Shown here: positions 18,733 through 28,226 of the stretch, piece after piece
Layout: each line of letters opens with the position of its first letter
How positions within the stretch are numbered: position 1 is the stretch's first letter
Assembly: GCA_004352715.1 (NCBI GenBank)
Contig: SCFE01000016.1
Coordinates: 532,601-560,826, forward strand
Direction of reading: 5' to 3'
Length of the DNA stretch: 28,226 bases
Source of the DNA: Hofstenia miamia
Taxonomy: Eukaryota; Xenacoelomorpha; Acoela
The notes under the pieces: model-generated
What the model was told of the DNA's origin: nothing
What the model saw: the letters and a program-made list of their open reading frames with translations, nothing else
Database searches by the model: none
Made by a program: the position numbers and the translations under genes

Positions 18733-19047
18733 TATAAAATCATATACTCCAAGGGAGACGCTAGCACACCTGCCCATATTCACTTATTTTGAAAGTTTTT
18801 TAGTCCACTAATTTTAATTTTAAGCAAGCCTTGTATGGGTATTTTATGTATGTAATGATTCACGTTCAAAACATGATGGTGGAAAAAATTGAATCTGAAC
18901 ATTTTTTAACAATTGTTAAAAGATGATACAAATTTGTTAACATTTTGTAAATTTAAGTATATGTATCACCAATATTTCTAATATATTTTACAAATTTGCA
19001 CATTTAGAAAAATTTGCTGGTGTTGTGGAGACTTCTGTACTAAATTC

Positions 19048-19805
19048 CTGCCCTGGATCAGAAGTGCAATTTATAGTATGTCCATATATGGCAAGCTGAT
19101 ATTTTTCAACCATCCATAATGGTCATATTTTAAATTTCATTCATACATTATGTCCATAATTGCCATTTTGTAAAATATGGTTAATGATTGTGAAATTTAT
19201 GTATGATACACGTGGTAATAATGAATAATAATTGATTTCTAATATTTATCAAAATAAATACCAAATTACAAGCTGCAATTAAAAGCCAACCACTTTTATG
19301 TAGAATTAATTAGTACTGATATCACGAGGTACAGGCAATTCACTTAGAAGTATTTTGAAGCATTCAGAAGCAAGCTTAAAAATAAACGAATTATTTTTTG
19401 TTTGTTTTCCAATACAACACGTTTTTTAGGTGCAAAGCTTAAAAATGGGAAACAACGTAGTCATCAGTATTTGTTTACAATCCAAAATAACAAATGCGAA
19501 GCCATCTCTTGAAGGTACATGTTTACAATACTTTTAAAAGTTATTGTATCGAAATATTTTTTTGTTCAAAACAACGTGTAAAATAAATATTTGCCCAATC
19601 AATAATTTTTAATGTAAGATATGCGTCACTAAATTTCACCCTTTTCTTGAAAATAAATTTAGATTATGTCTATGTAACAATAAATTTATGGCCATATTTT
19701 TCAGTTTGCCATCAATACATTTTTTCCACAATACAATTATGGTATCCATAATATGGTGCTTAGTTGTGTGATACCATACCATAATCGGCAGCTCTGCCCT
19801 GGATC
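19048..19805. repeat. Segment bounded by a 12-base direct repeat
   Basis: CTGCCCTGGATC occurs at 19048-19059 and again at 19794-19805. The interior is rich in CCATAATGG-like words, some in inverted arrangement. This could be one or two decayed MITEs ending in CTGCCCTG, or coincidence. No reading frame. Confidence 0.35.
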
Positions 19806-19859
19806 CTTACTGCGAGGATCTTTATTCTATTAATTAAACTGCTACCAACATGATCACTA

Positions 19860-20179
19860 GAAAGTGACAATTTGGACCCGAACCCGAACCAATCGGAATA
19901 TCAACAATATGAACCCGACCTGCCCCAAAACAAACCTTGATTCACAATATTTGACTTCTTGGATCTTTTTTCAATCAAATGGTGATTAACTTCAGTTATT
20001 CTCTGATAATGTAATCCTTCTCAAATTGAATGGTGATTACCATCAATAATATTTGGATCAAAAAATCTATGCCTTGATGAAATTTTCGTGTTCAGGAGTA
20101 CTGAACCAGTACCAGAGCCCAACCGAACCTAAACCGCGAAATCGGGTCGGGCTTATACAGGTACCTGATCGTCACTCTC
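19860..20179. mobile_element. Foldback MITE with TA target duplication
   Basis: The 320-base element has terminal inverted repeats GAAAGTGACAAT and GAGAGTGACGAT (10 of 12 matching), flanked by TA on both sides. Just inside are GGACCCGAACCCGAACC and, inverted at the other end, ATCGGGTCGGGC. Interior words also pair (TTGGATCTTTTTTC with GGATCAAAAAATC), so most of it can fold back. There is no reading frame. TA duplications point to a Tc1/mariner-mobilised element, though a 3-base TWA/CTA duplication cannot be excluded. Confidence 0.65.
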
Positions 20180-20457
20180 TAATAATCACAGTCAAATGAA
20201 TTTGGCTCTTTGGTGACTAAGAAAAAACAATACTAGTCACATGTGGGAAATACAACTAATTTTTTAATTTCTATAGTTTTTGTTATGTGTTAAGTTTAGT
20301 GTAATTAGGTGGTGTAAACTTAAGGTGGATGGGCAAAACTGTTGTAGTTAAAGCCGGTTAGGGTACACATGAACATCTAATGGATGGATGAGGGTATAAG
20401 AAATACCACCAGTACAGCTTTTCTGAACACAATCTTGTCATCATCTATTCACAAGTA

Positions 20458-20481
20458 CAGGGTGACAAAGAAAAACCCGCT
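20458..20481 (+). repeat. Left terminal inverted repeat of the D,D37D element
   Basis: Reads CAGGGTGACAAAGAAAAACC then CGCT. It matches the right end with a one-base shift in the A run and about one substitution. Confidence 0.92.
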
Positions 20482-20617
20482 CAAATGTCAACATATTGCA
20501 GCACATATATTTTATAATATAAAAAATAAATTTTGGTTTCATTACATACTCCATCTTTTCAAGTATGATAAATTAGATTCAGAATTTGTGATTAATCATT
20601 CTGTCTATTTCTTTTAG

Positions 20618-21576
20618 ATGTTGAACAAACGCGCTGCTATTATTGAGCTGTTTTGTCAACGAAAGCGTCAATGTGAAATTGTTCGTTTACTTAATGTGCC
20701 TCAGCAAACTGTTTGTGATGAAGTCAATCGTTTCAAAGATCTTGGACACAGTGGCCGCCGTTCAGGAAGTGGCAGAAAGAGAACCGTCAACGCTTCAGGC
20801 AACCGCCAAATACTCCGGAAGACAGTGCAGAGAAATCCTAGGGTTTCCATGAGAAGAATCGCTCGTGAAACTGGTATGAATCGTGAATCAGTCCGTCAAA
20901 TTGCCAAAATGGAATTTCAACTCAAGCATACAAGCGCCGAAAACAAGAAGGTACGCCTGGAAAGATGCCGCAAACTAAAGCATCGGGCCACTGGTCAGAG
21001 ATGGGAGAAGATTCGTTGCACAGATGAGAAGTTATTCACTTTGGAGCAGGCGCAAAACCACCAAAACGATCGGATCTGGTCTAGTGAGTTTCCCAGCACA
21101 TCGGCCATAATTGAACACCGTCAAAACCCTCTGTCCGTGATGGTTTGGGGCGGAATTTGTGCAAGGGGCGAGCACCCCTCGTTTTTGTGGATCAAGGTGT
21201 CAAAATCAACCAAGAAGTCTACCGCCGTGATATCCTAGAGTCAGTTGTACTTACATGGACATACCAACAAGACTCTGCTCGTGCCCACAAAGCAAAGCTG
21301 ACTAAGGACTAGTGCCAAGCTCATTTTCCGGATTTCATCACGTCTGCAGAATTTCCACCCTATTCACCCGACCTCAACCCAATGGACTACAGCATATGGT
21401 CGATTTTAGAGGCAAGGGGCTGTGCTATACGCCACCAATATTTGAAGTCTCTGAAAAAATCTCTGTATAGAGAATGGGTCTGGTTGTAACCAAAAGACTT
21501 GCGGCTCATTGCCAAAAATTTCAAATCACGTTTAGAGCTGTGTATTGCTGACAAAAGGGGATCACTTCGAACCTGA
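20618..21576 (+). pseudogene. D,D37D transposase, inactivated
   Basis: The ATG at 20618 opens two helix-turn-helix regions for TIR binding (about residues 5-40 and 62-103) joined by a GSGRKRT linker. The first catalytic Asp is in CTDEKLF (residue 136), followed by MVWGGI. A one-base loss near 21166-21173 shifts the frame. The second Asp is in QQDSARAH (codon 21271) and the third in NPMDYSIW (codon 21385). The spacing is 38 codons, that is D,D37D. TAG at 21310-21312 (likely Trp before) and TAA at 21487-21489 (likely Gln before) interrupt it; the end is at 21574-21576. Two short in-frame stretches seem missing compared with relatives, after QLK and before TYQQD. Confidence 0.9.
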
Positions 21577-21672
21577 CTGATTATGTTGTTACTTAAGTTC
21601 AATATTTTAGTTATGCATTGTTGTTTTGTTTAAGTTCTTATTGCTTAATAAAATTCTTACCTAAAATGCTTC

Positions 21673-21696
21673 AGTGGGTTTTTTCTTGTCACCCTG
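21673..21696 (-). repeat. Right terminal inverted repeat of the D,D37D element
   Basis: In reverse complement CAGGGTGACAAGAAAAAACC then CACT, partner of the left TIR. The TA duplication follows at 21697-21698. Confidence 0.92.
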
Positions 21697-22244
21697 TATG
21701 TAACATTTCAATATATGGGTTTTTCCTTAACCGAAATCAGGGACATTCATGCGAATATTGAACAGAGCAACAACATCTTCAACTTTTATCAAATGATCAA
21801 AAAATAATGATTTAGGGTTTATCATACTGTAACTATAAATGTGAAAAACAATAAAGTAAAGCAGTGGATTGGCTCAGATGTAATATGGAACAACCCTCAA
21901 TTTTGTTTGGCTAGAAGTTTGCATGTCATCAATAGTTCATGATCACGATCATCAATATCGTGCGTGCTGAAAACTAAAATTCTATCGCTGCATGGTAAAG
22001 AAGAAATGACTATTTCACAACATCAAATATAATCAAGTAAATATAATTATCATTATTTATTTAATTTTGTATAATGATATTCAAATTGACTTTTTTGTTA
22101 AAATGATTCCAGGGCTCTGCCTTATGCAATTCCGGCCTTTTGATGGAACTATGAAATTTTACTTCTAACATAGTTATTAGAAAATGTCAAAAGTTCTCAG
22201 ATTAATTACGAAATTATTTCACGGGCGCATTTTGTGCTTTTGCA

Positions 22245-22287
22245 CTATTTGGGTCAATTTGACCCATGTGATGCATCCAAGGGTTAA
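22245..22287. repeat. Dispersed repeat end at TTAA (copy 2)
   Basis: Reads TTGGGTCAATTTGACCC, then ATGTGATGCATCCAAGGG, then TTAA. The inner GGGTCAATTTGACCC is a near-palindrome. A diverged copy lies at 13429-13465. The TTAA suggests one terminus of a piggyBac-type element, but I could not find the opposite end. Confidence 0.5.
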
Positions 22288-24803
22288 TGATATTGATGCT
22301 AACAAGTTAAAATAATAAACCACAAAATTACTTTTTAAATCAAATTATTGAATAATGCTAGAAGATATGAATAAAATTTACTAAGACTCTACAAACATTG
22401 GATAGATCATCTTGCCATAACACCATCGAAATGACAGCTACGTCATAGCTGTTAGAGCATGTTTGATTTTATACTTAAAACAGTAGCTAGATTTACTGAC
22501 ATAAACTACAAAAAATAGAAATCACACTTAAAAGTTATTGATGAACAAATGCTGATTTTGGATGAAAATACTTTTTATTCAATTGGTACTTGTTATTTAC
22601 ATACAGAATTTATATTCTGGTTTAATGCAAACAGTTTATCTTAATGACATAACTGGTATCTATATTAATTGATTGAGAAAAAGTTATTTTACTACATGAT
22701 TTTAATCAAAAACAAAATTTTGATGAAAAAAATATTTTCAAAACTTGCAAAAACTTCATTAGATTGCAAGCAGCTACGAAATCTTAAAATTCTTCCCCAT
22801 TTCACTGAAAAATGTGTGATATTTGGAAATGAAACAAACGAAAACTATATTTTGTTACTCTCTGAATTTGTTTCTAAATGTTTCAAAATGTTTCTTCCGG
22901 CTAATATATTGTTTTGGTAACAGTGCAATTCACGATTTTACACAAACGAGCATCTTTAGCATGATTGACTTTTTAATTGCCCTTTGCGATTTGGTTTTCA
23001 TTTAACTAAGCATTAACAATCACTTTATGAAATCGCAACTGCCAAAGTATCCTAAATGCATTGCAACATGCACTTACCATAGTTTACATAATCGCCACTA
23101 TGGACATAATATAGGGGAGGGATGGGCGAAAATTGAAATGGTCACTATTGATTTCTAACAAAGTTTGCGTTTCCAGACATGGACATTTCATAAACTAGAC
23201 TTAAAGTTTCCGACACCTCCACCTCCTAGAATATGTCTCGTTCATAAATGAGTGAAGATTGGTCTAGGTATCACAATTCTTAGCGAAGTTAGCAATACGT
23301 TTTTATTTAATTACAGTTTTATTTGAAAACTCTATCATTAGAAAACCAATTGTTTAGGATCGTTTGCCCACGATATTTACAAAGAAAGCTTTACAATCAA
23401 AATTCAAAAAGTTCTTACCGTCAATGCTCAATAACAGCGGTCAGTTTTTTGTTACTAATTAGTCGAAAATCAGGAGATACTTTCTCAAGTAATTGCTAAG
23501 TCGGCTAAATTTAGTTTATCAGTAACTTCCTAGGTGTGCGACGTTTTGGCCACCGTTGTAAATTGAAATATTTGTTGAGTTTTAACTTGACAGCAAAGAT
23601 TGTGTTATTTGTCTACAAGAAGCTTCAACATATATCTGCATTATCACAATAATTCTATTTCAGCCGAATTTAGGAAGATCTTTGAAAGCAAAAATAAGAG
23701 TAGGGCAATTTCAAACTTATCATTAATTATGTGAATTTGAGAACATGAATTCAGATTTACAGATAGCTCAACGTTCACTGGTACTGGTTAGTAAATTTCA
23801 ATGCCGGTCTTTGAACAAATTATGTTTCATTAGTTTCAGAAACAGAAATTAGGCATAATATAACGGCAGATAAAAGAATTTTAAACACTGAGAATACTGA
23901 ATCTGCAAATTGCTTTTTCTAACTGAATTTAACTTTTTTCATAAAGTTCAGAATATATTCAATCAGGTACCTACTGATCTCTACAGTTAAATATGTGTTC
24001 GCTTCCAACTATGCCCGATATAGGCTACGTATTATGACGAAGAAATTCTTATTCTACAGGCTTAGCAGAAAATGTTACCCTAAATTGGAATTCGAATGAT
24101 CTGACATCTTTAGTATTTACTTTTTAAGTTTGTGTGGTACTCGTTTTAAATTGTTATTCATTTTGTTACACTCTTTCCGGAATTATGATTAATCTTCAAA
24201 TATGCTTTTTAATTGGGAGGAAAATTAAAAAAGATATCGGTGTTTTACATTTAAAATTGCATCCAGCAATATATGCAATGAGGCAAGTTAAAAAAATTTT
24301 TTGATATATTATTTTTGTTGCGTTGCTTCAGAGAAAGTTTTCTCAAAATTTTATATTCAGATGATTAATATTTTATTAAAAGCTAAGTTTGGATTGATCT
24401 TAGAATATTTAGGAAATCAGTAGAATGTATTTCATTTAGTTTCGCATATAGTTAGTACTTGTAGAACTTTTATCAGTCATGACTGATTATTTTGATCCAC
24501 ATCAATTCACTTATCATATTACGTTATTTTTTAAAAATTATCTATACAAAAAAAATCAGTTACTTATATTGTTTTAGATGATATTTTTTACGTCAAAATC
24601 TAAACATCTTTGCAAATTACGAATTAGGGAGGTTCTGTACCAAACAAGTAATTTTTGGCTTTAAATAATATATAGCCTAGTTTTGTATGTATTATATATC
24701 AAAAGTTCAAGATAAAGTTTTTTTGATGGTATTCAAATCTAGTAAAAAAGCATATTTATGCTGTTATAATAATTAGAAATATTGTTATTAAAGATTGCAT
24801 TAC

Positions 24804-25119
24804 CAACTTTAACTGGATAAGGCTTTGGTTTTTCTTTTATCCATTTGCATATTCCATAAGTCTGTTTGCCTCGTACTCGCACATCTGTACATTCCAAGCC
24901 AATGCCACAACTCCCAAATACATTCATGTGACCACCACAGTTCCAATCCGGCCCCATTCCGCATTGTGGGCAGCAGCAGATGCCAGGGACTACTCCGTAC
25001 TTACAGTCCTTTAATTTCTCGCATTCGATATGTGTGCAGTTGGGACATTTAAGTGTATGTAAGTTTGACAGTAAGTAGCATTTGATCACACAAATAAATA
25101 AGAATACCTTAAAAAACAT
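24804..25119 (-). CDS. IGFBP-domain secreted protein, exon 1
   Basis: The exon encodes 105 residues plus one base. MFFKVFLFICVIKCYLLSN is a signal peptide, so the product is secreted. Residues 25-91 form an IGFBP N-terminal domain with all twelve cysteines. Key parts are the GICCCPQC core (family GxCCxxC), then NCGG, then the SCGIGLEC block. Such domains bind insulin-like peptides in vertebrate IGFBPs; arthropods, spiders included, have single-IGFBP-domain proteins, some linked to immunity. The ligand here is unknown. I chose the ATG at 25119 rather than 25182 because it starts the hydrophobic signal and has A at -3. A donor (G then GTAATG, intron from 24803) ends the exon in phase 1; the AT-rich codons after it are intron. 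Joined to exons 2-4 it gives 237 residues. Confidence 0.88.
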
Positions 25120-25469
25120 GCTTTCGCTATTACCTTCTAGACAATGAATAGATTTTCTAGAATTAGCTTGGCGGGCATACAAAGCAATTTGATTGGTTGA
25201 GCTTAAAATTTAGAGTAATTGAATTGCGCTCCTCAGCTCTAAGCTTAGTAATGAATGTTAAAGGAAAATTATTTGACTGCATAAAATAGCATATCATATT
25301 AAGGGAAACACCATAAGAAAAACTTCCAGCCCTTTTATTTTCAGACAATCAGGATAAATTGGTTTAGCTGGTACTTTGCTGATTTATGAATTTCTATATA
25401 AGTATGAAGCAAGTGTTGTGTAAATTTAGGATATCATTCTTCAAATAGAAAACATGGCCTTTAACAAAT
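25120..25469 (-). promoter_or_regulatory. Upstream flank of the IGFBP-domain gene
   Basis: On the minus strand a TATATAG word lies near 25394-25402 and an AACCAATCA (CCAAT-like) word near 25190. Either could belong to a promoter, but such words are frequent in AT-rich DNA and no transcription start can be read. A 5' UTR exon is also possible. Confidence 0.25.
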
Positions 25470-25511
25470 GAGACTAACTATAAATTGCTATGGAGACTAA
25501 CTATAAATTGC
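25470..25511. repeat. 23-base tandem duplication
   Basis: GAGACTAACTATAAATTGC occurs at 25470 and again at 25493, separated by TATG, so the period is 23 with no mismatch in the shared 19 bases. It looks recent, about 350 bases upstream of the IGFBP-domain start codon. Confidence 0.85.
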
Positions 25512-26139
25512 CCAAAACTAATACAACTTCAGAAGCTTCTGTAACTAATAACTATGTTTCTTAAGTAATTGAAAAATTTCAAAAATTTAGCATCGGCAAT
25601 TATAAGCCTCCTGCTTTTTGAAAACCCAAAAGTGAATAGGTTCTTATGATATTTTAGTTTTTTCGGATTCATATAGTACATTGTAAAACTAATTGTTTCC
25701 AACTGTTGTAGAATTTCATAGACGAGATTGAGAACATGATTTGTTCAAATTTATTATTTAAGAATGTTTATTTTCTGTTTTGGCCTCGTCAATGCACATA
25801 AACCAATTAAAAGAAAACTACAAACAAGATGCTTGCGTCAGTTTACACTTTAAAGACTGCTGTTTGCAATAATTATCTTTCATGAACTTTCCTTGGGCAG
25901 AGGAAGAAAACCTCTTCTTGTTCGTATTTTTGGATACTTTGAGTGCTTTACACATTATTAAATTGAATTTTAGAGTTGTATATATTTGAAAAATCATCCC
26001 AAATAAGTAAATTGAGCATGATTGAACAGAAACGTTAGTGACGAAAAATGTTTCCTATTTATCTAAGAAAAGCCAAGAAAATTTTCAAGAGTTTCAATCA
26101 GTGATTATCATTAAACAGCTTGTTGATTTTTTTTAAATC
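25512..26139. other. Non-coding flank, nothing recognised
   Basis: AT-rich DNA without a convincing frame, RNA gene or repeat. Confidence 0.5.
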
Positions 26140-27225
26140 GCAAACCGATATCCACATTTTCCAGAACTTTTTCCCAAGACTATTAGGAAATTTGCAAATT
26201 TTTGGTGAATGGCCACCTATGAAATGGTGAAACTTTGTACAAAATTATGGTGCAACACCTGATGTAATTCAAAACATTAGATATTTATTGATAAAAATTA
26301 AATTCAGATTTCTTTGAGTCCACTCAAATTATCCTTAAATTAAGGCTCAAATAATCAACATCTATGTTCTATTGGGTTTTCACCTAACCTTAAATAATTG
26401 TTTTATAGATAAACCCCTAAACCCTATTAAAGAAATTCTTTGAGCAAAGTCAATAATCATAGAAGCTCAAAAAGGCTTGTGGAAACGCAGACTTTTATAA
26501 CGTAAATGAAGGAGAAGACACTATTCTATTGCATTGTTTTTTTCAGATTTTTCGCATCCTTGTTAGTTCTTGACTTATGAGCGCTTGAAATATTTGGGAA
26601 GAAGTCATAATTGATTTATAAAAAATTTAGAGAAATTTTAAATAGCTTGGTGTTCATTTAAAAGAAAGACCATTTTCCACATTTTCAAATAGTTTTTTCC
26701 TAGTCCATTGGGACATTTAGAATTCTGTAGCCATGTACACATCTATTGGGCTGAACATAATTTTGAAAGTTTGTTCTAAGAGGTGTTGCTGGGGCTGAAG
26801 TTCTTTTAAAAGATTAAATATTTTGCTTTGAAAATTCAGATTCTTTAAGAAATTTAAATCATTTTCATATCTAAAATTCACCTAATTTTAGATTTATGGC
26901 ATATTAGAGCAAGAACGAACTTTAACTGTTTCCATATGTAGATATGCACCAAACCTATTAAGACAAGTTCTGCACAACGTCATGTTTCCGCACTGCCGGC
27001 ATCGGCTTTGGAAAATTCGCAGAGGAATGTTTTAGTGGAACCGTTTTAAAGCTGAATGAAAAAGGAGACACTCCCTATACTGTGGTCTCTTCTGATTTTG
27101 CATGTTTTTATTAGTTCTTGAGCAATGAGGGCCTACATTTTTTCAAAAAATCATAACAAAATTTATGAAATTTCGAAGTTGCTTAAGGTTAATGATGCTT
27201 AAGTCTTTACACATGCGCTCATTTT
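26140..27225. repeat. Diverged tandem repeat, two units of about 540 bases
   Basis: Several blocks recur in the same order about 530-550 bases apart: TCCACATTTTC at about 26150 and 26680, CCTATTAA at about 26422 and 26955, GGCTT..GGAAA..CGCAGA at 26474 and 27004, AATGAA..GGAGA..ACACT at 26505 and 27055, and TTAGTTCTTGA at 26563 and 27111. Identity is moderate, so the duplication is old. A partial third unit may follow to about 27290. Confidence 0.6.
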
Positions 27226-28209
27226 AAATTTTTTTAGAACATCTAGCTTCTCAATTTTTAAGGGACTTGGCGCCAATGCGATTAATATGCAAATGGATCA
27301 TTTTTGCGTTTATTGATAACAGTTACTACTACAAGGTAGATGAAGTTTATGTAGAGAAATATTATTATTATTTGACATGCATTTATAGTCCAACTTAAAT
27401 TAGAGTCCTTTGTTTATTTTTGACGACTACTCTAACCTGAGAATAAAAGAGATGTATATCACCCCTTCAAAAATTAAATTTCTAAACTATAATAATGTAA
27501 GTTTAAATATGACACATTTGATAATATCTATTCTAAGTTATCTTAAACTTAGTTATTTTCTCCATGTATTCACAATATTTTTAATTTGCTGCACTGCAAA
27601 TATATGTTTGCTGCACGAATATACACTTTGAGTTTTCAATGGAAGGCTAGAATTAAACATCATTTGGAATAAAAAACTGCAATATTCTTAATTTCTAGAA
27701 GCACAGCAGGTGCTGTATGATTTTGAAGATCAAAATAGTAGTGTGCTATTTTTTGCTTAATCTTTGATTCAAACCACGATTGAGGCTACTTGTAAGGCCA
27801 TTAAATCTCTCAGAACTAGAGTAGTCCGCAATTGTAAAGCCTACGCCCACTAGACATGCTGTGATACACGTAGTGCTATTCATTCTCAAATATCTGAGTA
27901 GGCAAAGTGACATTCATTACTAATTTCTATTTCAAAAGTTTAAAAGTACACAATACATTTCAATCTGATAAAGTAGTTTTTATATCATGATTTAGCAGCC
28001 TTTCCAAAGATTTAGAAAGGCCACTATGCATTACTGGCTTCTATTTATTACATTAAAATTAAAAAAGTCGAATCTCTATTCAAAATTTAAATTCAACCAA
28101 TCGAAATTGAATATTTTACATGTCTATATATATATAAAGCATGATGTGTATCACATTACTAAAATGCTACAATTCATACATAAATGTAGGGATATATTTA
28201 GATGCAAAT
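27226..28209. other. Non-coding flank, nothing recognised
   Basis: AT-rich DNA. The frame at 27410-27631 is low-complexity with no family signature, and I do not call it a gene. Confidence 0.5.
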
Positions 28210-28226
28210 TATATATATATATATAT
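28210..28226. repeat. (TA)n microsatellite at window end
   Basis: An alternating AT run is cut by the end of the window. Confidence 0.9.

Larger units (their letters stand above)
20458..21696 (+). mobile_element. Tc1/mariner-superfamily element, D,D37D (maT-like)
   Basis: A complete 1239-base copy. It starts CAGGGTGACAAAGAAAAACC and ends, in reverse complement, CAGGGTGACAAGAAAAAACC; TA duplications flank it at 20456-20457 and 21697-21698. The inside codes for a broken transposase. Length, TIRs and TA target site are typical of the superfamily. It lies in intron 1 of the IGFBP-domain gene, transcribed opposite to it. Confidence 0.95.
17746..24803 (-). other. Intron 1 of the IGFBP-domain gene
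   Basis: 7058 bases. It holds a possible plus-strand exon (18054-18199), a G/C hairpin (18700-18732), a foldback MITE (19860-20179), a D,D37D element (20458-21696) and a repeat end at 22245-22287. From 22290 to 24800 I find nothing, apart from one GTAAGT-flanked 20-base segment near 23078 that does not fit the frame. Confidence 0.5.

Noticed and set aside
20384-20617. 77-codon plus-strand frame before the transposase
   Set aside because: It crosses the left TIR and is not part of any transposase motif.
23078-23097. 20-base segment between an acceptor-like ccatag and a perfect GTAAGT donor (minus strand)
   Set aside because: In the phase required by exons 1 and 2 it contains a stop, and it is very short.
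24739-24803. AT-rich C-terminal codons after KPYPVKV in the IGFBP frame
   Set aside because: They follow a GTAATG donor and are low-complexity; splicing to exon 2 keeps the frame.
27410-27631. 73-codon plus-strand frame near the window end
   Set aside because: Low-complexity hydrophobic translation of AT-rich DNA; no family resemblance.
1-28226. CRISPR arrays, operons, phage genes, tRNA and rRNA genes
   Set aside because: None seen; no regularly spaced repeats or tRNA-type B-box arrangements, and the content is animal nuclear DNA.

Overview
This is a stretch of AT-rich animal nuclear DNA. Evidence for a metazoan: intron-split reading frames with GT/AG sites, (TA)n and (TAA)n microsatellites, three classes of non-LTR retrotransposon, a hAT relic, a Tc1/mariner-superfamily element with D,D37D spacing, a piggyBac-type MITE, and an insulin-like-growth-factor-binding (IGFBP) domain gene. 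The combination suits an arthropod, perhaps a chelicerate, but nothing here fixes the species. Three runs of N interrupt the window; two are exactly 1000 long and are probably placeholders of unknown true size.

Layout. 1-911: a minus-strand copy (A) of an APE-type, CR1/Jockey-superfamily LINE, cut by the first gap. 1950-2230: a plus-strand relic of a second non-LTR reverse transcriptase. 2551-3030: the C-terminal end of a dead hAT transposase, cut by the second gap. 4031-4331: a (TA)n tract and an inverted pair of an unidentified ~50-nt motif. 4804-5278: a minus-strand exon of a DEDDy 3'-5' exonuclease (EXD2/WRN-exonuclease-like) ending at a strong splice donor. 7738-11452: a longer but frameshifted copy (B) of the same LINE, with ORF1 esterase tail, endonuclease, reverse transcriptase and 3' UTR. 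11453-12130: a rearranged R2-like LINE fragment whose two parts point in opposite directions.

12286-25119: the main host gene, on the minus strand. I infer four coding exons (24804-25119, 17689-17745, 13745-13823, 12286-12547). All three junctions have GT/AG sites and matching phase, and the joined CDS is 714 nt (237 residues). It would encode a secreted protein with a signal peptide, a 12-cysteine IGFBP N-terminal domain, a short linker, and a second cysteine-rich region with a basic helical tail that I do not recognise. Its introns hold the piggyBac-type MITE, a foldback MITE with TA target duplication and the 1239-bp D,D37D element.

25120-28226: upstream flank with a short tandem duplication, a diverged ~540-bp two-unit repeat and no clear gene.

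Most of the sequence is transposon debris and non-coding DNA around two host loci, the exonuclease exon and the IGFBP-domain gene. Nothing prokaryotic (operon, CRISPR, phage) is visible, and I saw no tRNA or rRNA gene.
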